Positions 32,010 through 42,843 of a stretch of 64,000 nucleotides of DNA are shown here, piece by piece (positions within the stretch are counted from its first letter, which is position 1; every line of letters starts with the position of its first letter). The stretch is from Sesamum alatum (Eukaryota > Streptophyta > Magnoliopsida > Lamiales > Pedaliaceae), in contig JACGWO010000001.1 in NCBI GenBank assembly GCA_034509735.1, positions 9,936,854 to 10,000,853 on the forward strand, given 5' to 3'. Position numbers and translations under genes: made by a program. The notes beneath the pieces are model-generated. The model saw only the letters and a program-made list of their open reading frames with translations. It did no database searches and was not told the DNA's origin.

Positions 32010-32800
32010 CATTAGAAAAAATTTAATATTTAATTATGGATAATTGTTATGAATTTATCACGATAATGCAACGGTTGTTAATCGTGATTTTTGAGAGTGT
32101 GGCTAAAATATTGGATTAAATGGAATTGGTGTCCCGTATTTTTTGCATTTTGGCGTTTTAATCATTTATCTTTCTAGGGTAGCAAATAGGTCCTGTAACT
32201 TTTTAATTTTTCGCAATTTTGGTCCTTTCGTCGCCGGAGTTTGCAAGTGTTGGCCGAATTCTTTTTAAAATTTTGGGCTTTTCTTCCCATTGGTCAATTT
32301 AATGGGCCAAAATCATGCAAAATTAAAAGTTACAGGACTACCCTAGAAATATAAAGGACTAAAATGCCAAAATATAAAAGATACATGACGAAAATATGGT
32401 TCCATGCTGGTGGGAATTGACCAATGTGAAGAAAAGCCCCAAATTAAAAAAAATAATTCCAGTAACATTTTCAAACTCCGGTGACTGAAGGACCAAAATC
32501 CCGAAAAATTAAAAAATTACAGGACTTATTTGCTACCCTAGAAAGATAAAGGACTAAAATGCAAAAGATACGGGACGAAAAATACATTAAACCCCTAAAA
32601 CATTTGTCAATTGTCATGACTAAAAATCATAACAAAAACATTTGCTATGACTCATAAACATGGCAAAAAGAGTTTTAATGGTGGATAACCTATGTTTTTG
32701 CAATAGTTATCATTTAATCATAATTAATAATAATTATTTACTATAATTTTAACCCATAACTAATAATTTGTAGTGAACAATAGTGAATTTTCCTCTAGTA
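32010..32800. mobile_element. Family F CACTA-like element split by a family J element
   Basis: The outer parts contain family F blocks ('ttgttaatcgtgattttt', 'aatggtggataacc', 'ttttcctctagta'). The middle is a family J element at 32113-32595. Confidence 0.6.
32113..32595. mobile_element. Mutator-like miniature element, family J, copy 3
   Basis: A foldback element matching 4465-4964. Flanks 'taaaatatt' (32104-32112) and 'taaaacatt' (32596-32604) are a 9-bp duplication with one mismatch. Confidence 0.8.
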
Positions 32801-34610
32801 AACATTGGAAGTAATTAGTTCTCCATTGTTGGTAAGTTATATTCAGGAGTTTATATTAAAAGATTATATATATATATATATGTTAAATATGTAATTGACT
32901 AAAGTCTAATAATTAAAGATCTTAGGTAATATAAGGATAATACAACCGGCTTCATTGAGGTTTGGTATACGAATACCTCTCCTGATGTTTGATGAAATTA
33001 TATAATTTTTGGATGGAGGCTTAAAAATTATCAAATTTGTCCTTACTGTATTTTTTTCTTTTTTTTTTTGAAAAAAAATGAAAAATATTTTAAAAAACCA
33101 ACAGGATGAATGAAATTTTTTTTGAAAAAATTATATAAAAATTAGTCCACAAAATTTTTTTTAGAAAATTTTAAAAATAAAATAAATTTTTAATTTATAG
33201 TGCATAAGGACATTTTGATCAGTTCACTACAAAAATGGATAAAAACCTAACGGATTGAGCTAGTTATTAAACGGACGTTAAAATCAAGGGTACTTGTAAA
33301 TTTTTTAAATAATAAGTATGTATTCATAATTATGTCAAATTTAATTGAGATAATTTTAATTTAACCTTAATATATATAGTAACAGCTTCAAAGCATTCAA
33401 TGTAGACAAGACGTATCGAATTGACGAAAAGAAAGGTGAGACAGAACAATAACTAAATATTGAAATAGTGGGCCGGAGCTGTTCATTTTATTTCACATCA
33501 TACGTCATTAATTAATTGTGATTTTAACCTCATCATCTATATATTACATGGTTAATTAAGTTGGATGATGACCTGATCGATTCATCCACACTTGCAACGA
33601 CACATTAAATTAAAATTAGGTATTGGTTTTAATAGGATGGATATATATATATATATATATGTGTCTCTCATTAATTTGATCATGTTATTTTTCAAGCACT
33701 GATAGAGAGTGCCTGACTTCTTTTGAAGTTGTCAGATTTTTCTTACTGAAAACCAATTAATACCTATGTTTGGTTTCATTTTTAAAATATTTTGTTTTAT
33801 TTTGTTTCGTGGAGACAGAGATAGAAAATAAAGATAAATAAGTGTGTATTAGAAATAGAGTGTATGTTTGGGTTTGTTTTTTGAGTTAATTTTAAATAGT
33901 GTAAAAAATATATTGTATGTATTGTGTTGTATATTGAGAGACAAAAAACACTGTTTATTGTCAAATCATGTCTTTTTATATATGTATATAGTAATATTTA
34001 TATTTTTTGTATGTATTATGTTGTATATTGATAGACAAAAAATATTGTTCATTATCAAATTATATCTCTTTTATATATTTTTATAAATGTATATATATAC
34101 AAATATTTGTTTATTTATAAGTGGATGTATGTATATATGTGGGAGAATGTGCCAAAATTACCAAAACATCCCGTAAAGGTGTTTTGAGTAATGTTATGTT
34201 TGGTTTCATTTTCTCTCCATCTCAAACCCATAGTGTATGGAAAATCAAACTTTTTCGAGATTTTATATTATTATCGAAATTCATTTCATACCCAAAAAAA
34301 ATAAAAAATAAAAATCAGAGGGCGATCAACAGTAAAGCAATATACATTTGGTTATTTCATTAGACTACTTCATATTTCAGTTTTTAATTTGATCTGGCGA
34401 ATATGAAATTTTTAAAACAGTAATTCTAATTTTAAAACAGCTTAATAGAATTTCAAAGTACCAATCAAATATCTCCTCCAGTACATGACATTCATTAATA
34501 ACTTTTCAAGCATTGATTATCAACTAATTAATTCGAGATGCAAAAAATAAAAACTTAGTCCTCCTCCAATAATTAATTGACGCTCGATGCGAAATACATA
34601 TATGTATAAA
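32801..34610. other. Non-coding interval with local duplications
   Basis: AT-rich. Contains a diverged tandem duplication of about 94-bp period at 33910-34097 ('ttgtatgtatt.tgttgtata' with 'gacaaaaaa' in each unit) and short (AT)n tracts. No gene seen. Confidence 0.5.
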
Positions 34611-34911
34611 AGCAGCTCCATGAGGCCCCATGATCTTAGAGATCATAGGTTCAAATTTTTGCATAGGATGATATTGCTACTGTATAGTAAGTATTATTTA
34701 TAACTGTAACAGTTAAGCGTTATTGGGTAAATTATATTTTTGGTCCCATAAGTTGACTCATTTCTAATTTTGGTCCCATACTGTGGGGAATTCACACATT
34801 ACGTCTCATATGTCCCCCCCCCCTTTTTTTTTTTTTTTTTCCAATTTCAGGACCAAAGGGGGCTTTCCGTTAATTACTAACGGCGGAATCACGCCCCCGT
34901 TACAGTGCGAG

Positions 34912-35797
34912 GGGTAAATTATATTTTTGGTCCCATAAGTGGACTCATTTTTAATTTTGGTCCCACTGTGAGAATTCACACATTGCATCTTATATGTCCA
35001 TTTTCTTTTTCAATTCAGGACCAAAAGGGACTTTTTATTAATTGCTAAAGGAAAAATGAATATTACATATCCTAATTTACAACCTAATATTGCCGAAAAA
35101 TGAGAAAATTAGGCATAATGAACATTCATCCCCACCACGAACAAAACATATCCTCACAAACAATGAGAAAATTTCAACAAATACAATATTTAAACAACGC
35201 CATAAGCCATGAAATAACCAAAAAATTAATTAAAATAGTTTGCCTTTATTGCTATGTGAAATCTTGTCTCCATTCTATTCAATCTTCTAAGTAATTTGAG
35301 CATGATAACCCTTGCTCTTGCACACATTGGTGGGTCTTCCCAAGCAAAAAAAATTACACCCACTTTTTTTATTCGAACACCCGAAAAACCTTATATTGGG
35401 TTGTCGGTCCACGAGATTATAAAATTTGTAGCCATTCCACAGTGGCAAAACACTTCATCCCTTACAATCATATTTAATTTTTGGTTCCTACTAAATCGAA
35501 GAAAAAAAAAGAAAGAAATAAGTTTTTATAAGAGGAAGAAGAAAGAAGAATTATTTCCCTCATTGTTTGTAAGGATATGTTTTGTTTGTGGTAAGGATGA
35601 ATGTTCATTGTGCCCCTAATTTTCTCGATTTTTTACAATATTAGGCTGTAAATTATGATATATATATATATATCTTCATTTTGTCAATAGCAATTAACAA
35701 AACCATTTTGGTCCTGAAATTGAAAAAATAAATGGACATATAGGATGTAATGCGTGAATTCCCACAGTTGGTATGGGACCAAAAATATAATTTATCC
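34912..35797. mobile_element. Inverted-repeat element, family B, inner copy with a GRF fragment
   Basis: Starts 'ggggtaaattatattttt' and ends 'aaatataatttatcc'. The inverted arms extend for roughly 200-250 bp and include 'gaacattcatccccacc' against 'ggatgaatgttcattg'. The interior holds a minus-strand GRF zinc-finger fragment (35290-35470). Confidence 0.7.
35290..35470 (-). pseudogene. GRF-type zinc-finger fragment inside a family B element
   Basis: Minus-strand translation gives 'FCHCGMATNFIISWTDNP', a stop, then 'GFSGVRIKKVGVIFFAWEDP' and 'PMC'. This is the GRF finger layout (C.CG....SW..NP....F.....FF.W.D..MC) with the middle cysteine positions changed to valine and one in-frame stop. It has no start codon and no flanking domains, so it is a decayed capture or a remnant of the element's own gene. 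Confidence 0.65.
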
Positions 35798-36217
35798 AAA
35801 AATTTAACGGAGGCGTGTGCGTCACGTGATTTTGCCGTTAGTAATTAACGAAAAGCCCCTTTTGGCCCTGAAATTGAAAAAAAAAAACGGACATATGAGA
35901 TGTAATGTGTGAATTCCCCACAATATGAGACTAAAATTGGAAACGGGTCCACTTATGAGACCAAAAATGTAATTTACTGGTATTATTTTATGTGATATTG
36001 TTGATATAATTGTTGTAATTATCTTCATTAGATATGAATATTCGAGAAAATTAATTATAATCACTTTACCCTAATTATAAAATTTCATCGGTTTCAATTA
36101 AAAAAATCAGCGCTACCACAACTCAGAAGACAGCTAAACGATAGAGACGACTGCAAATTACAAAGCTGATCAACTACCACATCTATATCATGCGTTTCAG
36201 TAGAACTGGCCCATCAA

Positions 36218-36814
36218 TCAATAATGCAATACCACAACATCATACTCAACGACAGCATCGCCCGACGTGCTATTGAACGTTAGGGTATTCAATAGAGCTG
36301 TACCGCGCGCTAGTCTGAAAACACCGGATCCACCAATAATGGGCAACTCACGGTACTCATCCATAAACGGGTTGTGCCCGACAATGCTGAGCGTGCTGCC
36401 CTTGTATTTTCCGGTTGTGAACACAAAACTTAAGGTCATATGGTAGGCTATCTTGTCCAAAGAGGTCGACCCGAATAGCCCCTGGGCTCTGCCCACAATG
36501 GGAGAATCGGGTCTCGGCCCTTCTGTTAATGGGTCGTCTATGGCGGCCATTAGGCCGAAGTAAGTGGGTGATTGAGCAGAAGTATTAGGCACAACGATTG
36601 GGATATTGGTCGGGTTAGAGCCACTGACGATGTCGTGGAGGTAGAAATGCAGCTCTGTTACTTTCTGCTTCATGTGGGGAAGTTTTCTGAACCAGTTCTT
36701 TATTTCTCTGGGGCCTTCATTTCTACCGGTCGGCGCAAATCCATCGACCACAGGCGTAGCTGCAGCAATTACAACTATCCAAGAAAGCAACACGATAGCG
36801 CAAGGCTTCGTCAT
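36218..36814 (-). CDS. Dirigent protein, HD clade (secreted)
   Basis: A 198-residue single-exon protein. Residues 1-25 are a signal peptide (MTKPCAIVLLSWIVVIAAAT). Barrel motifs: TELHFYLHDIVSG at 53-65, SPTYFG at 82-87, AIDDPLTEGP at 91-100, IVGRAQGLFG at 106-115, LSFVFTTGKYKGSTLSIVG from 128 to 146, RELPIIGGSGVFRLARG at 155-171 and DAVVEYDVVVLHY at 186-198, the C-terminus. NTS (77-79) and NST (181-183) are glycosylation sites. It matches the dirigent consensus better than the QD-clade neighbours: the histidine-aspartate of motif I, the DD pair and the R of ARG are all present. It is most like the dirigent 21/22-type group, whose biochemical roles are mostly unassigned. The TATA box is 82 bp upstream. 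The 3' flank is a SINE tail. Confidence 0.95.
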   Translation of the reverse strand: MTKPCAIVLLSWIVVIAAATPVVDGFAPTGRNEGPREIKNWFRKLPHMKQKVTELHFYLHDIVSGSNPTNIPIVVPNTSAQSPTYFGLMAAIDDPLTEGPRPDSPIVGRAQGLFGSTSLDKIAYHMTLSFVFTTGKYKGSTLSIVGHNPFMDEYRELPIIGGSGVFRLARGTALLNTLTFNSTSGDAVVEYDVVVLHY

Positions 36815-36895
36815 GTCAGAGGGCTGTGTGTGTAAATTGATGATGAATATTGAGTGCGTAGGTTGTCGTGCATGGGCTTAACATGCGTATAAATG

Positions 36896-36903
36896 TATAT
36901 ATA
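36896..36903 (-). promoter_or_regulatory. TATA box of the dirigent gene at 36218
   Basis: TATATATA on the minus strand, 82 bp upstream of the ATG. Confidence 0.55.
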
Positions 36904-37099
36904 GACTCGTACGAGGAGAGTATATATTTGCAAACCATGAAAAAGACGTAGGCGTTCAGATGAGACGCACAAGAAAAGTATGCAGCTGTTGGGAACCGTC
37001 CAATTTTTAAATTTAAATTGGTCGTACGCTTTTGGTTTGAGTTGACTCATGTTGCCGCCATATTCGGGAAGAATTACTAAGTATACATTATATATCATG

Positions 37100-37544
37100 A
37101 GGTCGAATTGTTACCTTTAATTTTCATATTATTGATAGAGATTTTAAGTAACCAATGGACAGATTCTAGTATATTTATTGCATGTAATGAAAACATCTAA
37201 ATTTTATAAGAAATGGGGATCAATGTTGTTAATTTATTATGTTTTATAGTGTGTATAGTATAATAGAAAGTATATATGGTCATAATTAGGGGGCTGCGAC
37301 TGTGGACCGGACCGCATGCAGTAGAAATAAAAGATATAAATAGATTATGTATGGACTATGGAGGTGAAAGGTGCAGCAGAAAAGTTAGATGTGGAGGGGA
37401 GGCCGCTAGCTGCTTTATTATACTAAAGTGGAGGTGAGGTCAATTATAGCAGCTGGTGTCCGTATTTGTTAGTACTTTCCATCATGTGCAACTGGTCTGG
37501 CTGGCTCTTTCCTAGTTCTTCCACACGTTTCTCTTCCGGTTTTG
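37100..37544. other. Upstream region of the dirigent gene at 36218
   Basis: No gene or repeat end recognised. Likely contains the remaining promoter of the minus-strand gene. Confidence 0.4.
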
Positions 37545-37880
37545 GTCGCTCCGCGATTGATTTGAATAGGTTAAATTCGACTTGGTCAATCTAAATTAAT
37601 TATATGATAAGTGTAATTTAAAAATTTTTAGTTTAAATTTGGTTCAGCCATACGGTTCATAGAAAATGACCAACCTCATGCAAGTATGTTACACTTGTTA
37701 TTTGATTAATTTTGGTTCAGCCAAACCTGGTCGAGACAAAAAATTTCCGTGCAATACACATTCTTTGTGATTGATGTACAGTTCAAAAAAAGTGACTAAC
37801 CACGTAACAAGTACATCACATTTGCTCTGTGATTGATTTAGTTCAATCAAATTTAATTCGGACAAGAATTTTTCCTAAAT
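37545..37880. mobile_element. Family K sequence, possibly two copies
   Basis: Family K blocks ('attatatgataagtg', 'tgtgattgatgtacag', 'catttgctctgtgattg') occur twice in tandem. The right end reads 'gacaagaatttttcc'. Confidence 0.5.
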
Positions 37881-37986
37881 CGTAAACTTGGACGTCTACT
37901 CCCAAACCCTATCTTTATCTAATTTATTGCTAGAGCTTAAGTATATATATTAAACTGTTAAAAATACGTGCATGCATGTTGTTTAC

Positions 37987-38735
37987 GGGATCAATACTTT
38001 TGGTCCCACATGAATCAAAAGTTTTGCACTTTCGGTCCTATAAGGCATGGTCTGTTGTGCTTTTGGTCCCATTGTTTATGGGCTCAATATTTTTGGTCCC
38101 ACAGGAACCAAAAGTGTTGCACTTAGTCCATCTCCGTTAAAGGTGTTAGGTTATGGATGGAAAATCACATTTGAAAGTCAAAGATGATTTTCTACGGTTT
38201 GAAACCCCTAAAGTTCATGGAGGTGGTATTTTTTTAGATTTTGGCACCAATTTGAAGAATCTCACTCTATAAAATGTATTTTAATAGCTTAATTTAGCTA
38301 AATTTATGTAAATTTGACACATTATAATCTGCAATTTTAATAGCTTATTTTTTCGTAGTTATTTTAGTTTTGCAATCACATAATTTAACATTTCATTTAT
38401 AATAATATCGTTATAAAATTGCATATTATAATGTGTCGAATATACATAAATTTAGCTAAATTAAGCTATTAAAATACATTTTATAGAGTGAAAGTCTTCA
38501 AATTGGGGCCAAAATCTGGGAAAATACCATTACCATGAATATTAGTGGTTTCAAACCATTGAAAATCATCTTTGACTTTCAAATGTGGTTTTTAATCCAT
38601 AACTTAACATTTTAATGGAGACAGGACCAAAAATGCAACACTTTTGGTTTCTGTGGGACCAAAAATGCTGAGCCCGTAAACAATGGGACCAAAAGTGCAA
38701 CAAACCATATTCTGTAGAATCAAAAGTGCAATTTT
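37987..38735. repeat. Long foldback element (near-palindrome)
   Basis: Two arms of about 330 bp are inverted copies of each other ('tgatggaa'-type edges aside): 'cattgtttatgggctca' against 'tgagcccgtaaacaatg', and 'gaaagtcaaagatgatttt' against 'aaaatcatctttgactttc'. The loop is short and AT-rich. The left edge also has an extra tandem copy of the outer block. Confidence 0.8.
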
Positions 38736-39149
38736 GCTAGACAAATTAGATGCGCTATATAATTGACATACAAATATCCATATTCATATCTCTTACTCTA
38801 ATCATACTTCATTTTTTTTTAAAAAAAAAATCATACTGCAGTTTTCTCTGATTTTCTTTTTGTTATTTTTAAGGGGACAAAAATATCTTGATTCTCTGAA
38901 AATTATAATGCATTTTTTACAATTATATTTTACTTTACAAAAGTACGAGAGTTAGAGGGATTCATGTGTATTGAAGTATGAGTATAGGAAATATTAGTGT
39001 AATATTTCTCAATTTTGGTTATAATTAATTCAAATTTGGTGGGGTGTTTGTATAATTACTAGTAAAGATTATGATTTTTTTATTATTCTATTCATTGTTA
39101 CATCAATACATGTAAACTGAAATACTAATTCAATATATCAATTAATTAG
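38736..39149. other. AT-rich non-coding interval
   Basis: No gene or repeat end recognised. Confidence 0.5.
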
Positions 39150-39498
39150 GGGTGTAAATGGGTAGGGTAAGACCCTACTCAAACCCATAGATCAAATTTA
39201 AAGACCCAGACCCAATGAATATACTTAGATTCATACCCATTAAAAATATATAGATTGGGTTTGGGTAGGGTCTCTACCCATCAAGATTCATGGGTCTATG
39301 TACTCAATTTGGACCCAAAAAAAATATTTTTATTTTTTTCAATTTAATTAGATTATTATTTATCAATCTATCTAAATTCAAGTAAACAAATCTAGAAAGC
39401 TTAAGACATCTTAAAAATATTTAACAAGTAATTCTAACCATGTATATTTTTTTAATAATAAATAATTGAATAATTAGTTATATAAATATATTAATTAG
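39150..39498. mobile_element. hAT-like element fragment
   Basis: Starts TAGGGGTGTAAATGGGTAGG and matches the left end of the hAT-like element at 45312 for about 350 bp ('gacccatgggtctatg'-type blocks). It then stops at 'atattaatta', with no right end found, so it is truncated or internally deleted. Confidence 0.65.
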
Positions 39499-39800
39499 TT
39501 GCGAGTAAAGATTATAATGCATATCTGCATGTTGGGCCTAGCAGTTGAGAAAGAAGAAGGTGAGGGAAATGGGGTGAAGGTGAATTGAGTTGGGCGACTG
39601 GTAACTGGCAACGTTCAAGAAATTAGGCCGTGTGAGTAGTGACGTTTGACGTATGAATGAGAATATTGATTTGGACCATTGCTACCCACAGTATGGGTTG
39701 GGCCGTAAATGGTGTGAATGCATACGTTTCTTTTTTCGAAAAAATGCAAGTGATTCTATGATATCGTATATGAGCAAATTATTCCCATTAAAAAATAAAA

Positions 39801-40079
39801 GGAATAGTTATATTTACACCCCTTATCTATAGTCTATTTACACAAACCATTCATGTCTTTTGCATAATTACAGAAACCACCTTTGATAGCCAAAAATAGG
39901 GATAATTTATGTACTAATGTCGATACTTTTGAGAGGTGTAAGTGTAATTTTATAAGAAAATAGGGGTGGTTTTTGTAAATGATGCTTACATTCTGGTGGG
40001 TGTATATGTAATTATTCAAAAGGCAAGGGTAGTTTGTGTAAACAGATCATAGGTTAGGGGGTGTAAATGTAATTATCCC
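39801..40079. mobile_element. Mutator-like miniature element
   Basis: A 279-bp foldback element: 'tatttacacccctt' against 'gggggtgtaaatg', and 'tttacacaaacca' against 'tagtttgtgtaaa'. A perfect 9-bp duplication AAAATAAAA flanks it (39792-39800 and 40080-40088). Confidence 0.85.
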
Positions 40080-40088
40080 AAAATAAAA

Positions 40089-40352
40089 TAGTAATTTACT
40101 TTCATGTATTTCTTAAAATGGAGCAATTTACTTCCCCATGTCTTTTAAAATGATTTTAGTAATTTACCGTCATCTATTTTCTAAAATGGACCAATTTACC
40201 TGCTCGTATCTTTTAAACTGGAGCAGTTTACCTCCTTATCTAGGGGGGTAAATCGCTTCATTTTAAAAAATACAGAAAAATAATTTTCTTTTTTTTCATA
40301 AGAAGTAATTTGTTCATTTGTAATATAAGAGGGAGGTAAACTGCATTAAAAC
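40089..40352. mobile_element. Mutator-like miniature element, family E, copy 3
   Basis: Foldback arms 'gtaatttac', 'ggagcaatttacc' and inverted 'ggtaaatcgct', 'gggaggtaaactgca', as in the element at 14894. It abuts the element at 39801. Confidence 0.6.
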
Positions 40353-40826
40353 CTTTCTTTCTTTGGTCTAAGAACATGTGTAGAGTTTGGTTATGTAGCA
40401 CGACTTAAAAGAAGCTTCACCAAGTCCGCTTTTAAAATCATTTCTAATTATGACTGAAAATTTGGGTCGTCTCCCTTCAGCAAATTAAACCTAATACTAG
40501 CTTTACATGACAGGCTCGGCATGCGTGTGCAAAATATTTAAAAATTGTAAAATATAAATTTTTTTTATTGATAAGTTGATTATCAGTAATTCAACAATTT
40601 CAAAATATAAAATGCGTCGTCATTAAGGTGTGTGCAAGTTTGAGGAGGTACTTCAGTAAATTTATTAAAAAAATTGAAATTACTATTATAATCAGATTTT
40701 ATTGAAGAGATGGAATGAATTAAAATGATGCTGACCTAACCCGTACAATGTTTTCTAACACTCCCCGGCAGGGTTCTATGGTTATTTATGATAATCCTTG
40801 GCCACCAATGACTATAAGTATAATAG

Positions 40827-40996
40827 GGGAAATTCTAACTTAAACTTGGTTCGACCAAACATGAATTAATCATATGACAAGTGCAATACACTTATCGTGT
40901 GATTTGTGTACAGTTCAAAGAAGATGATCAAAGTGTATCGCATTTGCTCTGTGATTGGTTTGGTTCGGCTAAACCCCGTTCAGACTAAAATTTTCC
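40827..40996. mobile_element. Family K miniature element, best-defined copy
   Basis: A 170-bp element starting GGGAAATTCTAAC and ending in 'gactaaaattttcc'. Flanks 'gtataatag' (40818-40826) and 'atataatag' (40997-41005) form a 9-bp duplication with one mismatch, so the family is Mutator-like. Confidence 0.8.
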
Positions 40997-41457
40997 ATAT
41001 AATAGGAATCCCGAACAGGGGAACTAAGGCTTCACCATTTGAGAATAAACCTTGAAGGTCGACCAAGGAGTGATAATCCAAGGAGGCCAGAAGGGCACAA
41101 GAGAGTGAAAGTCTGCCTAGTTGGCAGGCACCAACGATATTGATACTTATGGAGCTTCTTCTTACGAGTTAAATGAGGTCTAAATTTGGATATTCAAAAG
41201 TTAGTCTGATAATGCGATATCTTTTATAAATTAAAGAATGTATATATATATAAATTTATAGTTGTACATTTAATAATATATTATAATGACAGAAAATTAG
41301 AACTATCATAAACCCCAAAACCATTGGCATGTTTCACGCAGGCACGTACATAACATCGTTTCTAGCTAACCAAGTCCAAAAGTAAATGAATTACACGTAA
41401 CAAACGAAAATGAGCACAAGAAATCAAAATGCTTAAATGTGGGCGCACGATAACCTT

Positions 41458-42078
41458 TCACATGTCTGCCGGTAGACGCATGCTAGAATCATCGATGTAA
41501 GTAACATAAATCGTATATTCAAGAATACCATAGCTGGTCTCAACATTGTAAGCATGAGTGCTGGTAATAGCATATCCACGTGCAAAACGGAACACCCCGG
41601 TACCACCAACCACCGGCAACTCACGTTCTTTGTTCATGATCTCATTCCGTCCCAAAATACTAATCGTGCTGCCACTGTACTGGCCCGACGTGAAAACGAA
41701 GTTAAGGTTCATGGCCAAGGCTGACGTTTCCAGGTCCGCAGAAGTGATAAGCCCTTGAACTCTGCCCACTACCTCCGAGTTGATATCCGGCTCGGCAGTG
41801 AGCAGGTCGTCCAGGACTCTAACTTGAGCAAACGCGGTCGGAGAATTAGAAGTGATAGAGGCACGAGCAACCTCGTAGACGGTCGTATTTTCACCACTTA
41901 ATAAATCTTGAACATAGAAATGAAGCTTGGCTACCTTTTCTTTTCCTCGGCAGATGTTTTGGAACCATGCATTCTCAGTGTCTACGGGACCTTGTTTTCT
42001 AGCATAACCACGTGGTATGGCTATGGACAAAGAGGATAATATTACAATAAAAATGAGAGAAATAATAAGTTTTTCCAT
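41458..42078 (-). CDS. Dirigent protein, QD clade (secreted)
   Basis: A 206-residue single-exon protein. Residues 1-25 are a signal peptide (MEKLIISLIFIVILSSLSIA). Barrel motifs: LHFYVQDLLSGEN at 52-64, VARASITSNSPTAF at 70-83, VLDDLLTAEP at 88-97, VVGRVQGL at 103-110, NLNFVFTSGQYSGSTISILGR starts at 124, RELPVVGGTGVFRFARGYA at 152-170 and LEYTIYVTY at 186-194, then a 12-residue tail. NTT (64-66) is a glycosylation site. It keeps the DD pair and ARGY, so it is the most consensus-like member of the QD clade. Another in-frame ATG at 42100-42102 adds eight polar residues before the signal peptide; MEKLI matches the start of the gene at 27994, so I prefer it. The gene is 2.2 kb from its nearest dirigent neighbour at 44298 on the same strand. 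Confidence 0.95.
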   Translation of the reverse strand: MEKLIISLIFIVILSSLSIAIPRGYARKQGPVDTENAWFQNICRGKEKVAKLHFYVQDLLSGENTTVYEVARASITSNSPTAFAQVRVLDDLLTAEPDINSEVVGRVQGLITSADLETSALAMNLNFVFTSGQYSGSTISILGRNEIMNKERELPVVGGTGVFRFARGYAITSTHAYNVETSYGILEYTIYVTYIDDSSMRLPADM

Positions 42079-42144
42079 TGACGACGAGAGAATTATCCTC
42101 AATGGGAAGTGATTAATTGTAAGGAAAAGTTGGTACGATGATCA

Positions 42145-42152
42145 GCTTTTAT
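42145..42152 (-). promoter_or_regulatory. TATA box of the dirigent gene at 41458
   Basis: TATAAAAG on the minus strand, 67 bp upstream of the chosen ATG. 'gatcagctt' next to it also occurs in the promoters at 1862 and 13926. Confidence 0.6.
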
Positions 42153-42392
42153 AGGGAGTTGTTGAAGAATTGCCTGACAATGAACTTTTAGTACTTATAT
42201 TAGCAAGTGGGAAGATTAGTTAGGGTAATTTTTTTGAACTCTTTTATGTGTTGTTGAGAGCACCGGGTCGCATGCATACATAAATACTAAGTCTTACTAT
42301 TATATATCGATTAAGGTTTGCAACCGTCAGCACCTAACCGTGTTATATAGTACTATAATTTTGGTGCGTTACACGTCATGCAGATGAAGTTG

Positions 42393-42843
42393 GGAAAATT
42401 CTAATTTAGGTCGGGTTGGGGTGAACCTGATAAATTAATTGTATGATAAGTGCAATACATTTATCGTGTGATTGGTGTATATTTCAGAAAAATTGATCAA
42501 TCACATGTATCATACTTGCTCTGTGCACTAGAAGAAAATTCATTATTTGCTACAAATTTATTGGCTACGGACTAAAATCATGGTAAATAATTATTATTAA
42601 CCATGATAAAACAAAAACCTTGCAAAAACCTAGATTATCCACCATGAAACTCTTTTTGTCATGGCTAATACTTTAGCCACGGTCGCAAATACCACGGTCA
42701 ATAATCGTCGTATGACCATGGTGAATGATTATTCACTACGACTATTTATTTTTAACCATGATAATTAGTCATGATTAAATATTAAAAATTTTTCTAGTGA
42801 TGATTAATATGGTTCGACCAAACCTGATTTGAGTGAGAATTTT
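42393..42843. mobile_element. Family K element split by a CACTA-like miniature
   Basis: Starts 'gggaaaattctaattt' and ends 'gagtgagaatttttcc'. Joining the flanks of the insertion restores the family K order ('gctctgtg' directly followed by 'attaatatggttcgacc'). This gives an internal empty-site check of the insertion at 42526-42799. Confidence 0.75.
42526..42799. mobile_element. Miniature CACTA-like element, family F, copy inside family K
   Basis: A 274-bp element starting CACTAGAAGAAAATTC and ending AATTTTTCTAGTG. The flanking triplets are GTG and ATG (one mismatch). Confidence 0.85.

Larger units (their letters stand above)
34725..35978. mobile_element. Inverted-repeat element, family B, outer copy
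   Basis: Left arm 34725-34911 ('gggtaaattatatttttgg', 'ccgttaattactaacgg') is inverted at 35798-35978. A second copy of the same family sits inside it. Flanks 'agcgttatt' and 'ggtattatt' are a weak 9-bp duplication. Confidence 0.65.
34611..36112 (+). mobile_element. SINE-like retroposon split by nested inverted-repeat elements
   Basis: The head at 34611-34724 has 'ataggttcaaattttt', resembling a tRNA B box. The tail resumes at 35979 and ends at about 36110 with 'attataatcactttaccc', 'aaaatttcatcggtttc' and an A-run, matching the tails at 11155 and 16240. The gap is exactly a family B element, so head and tail are parts of one retroposon. Confidence 0.5.
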
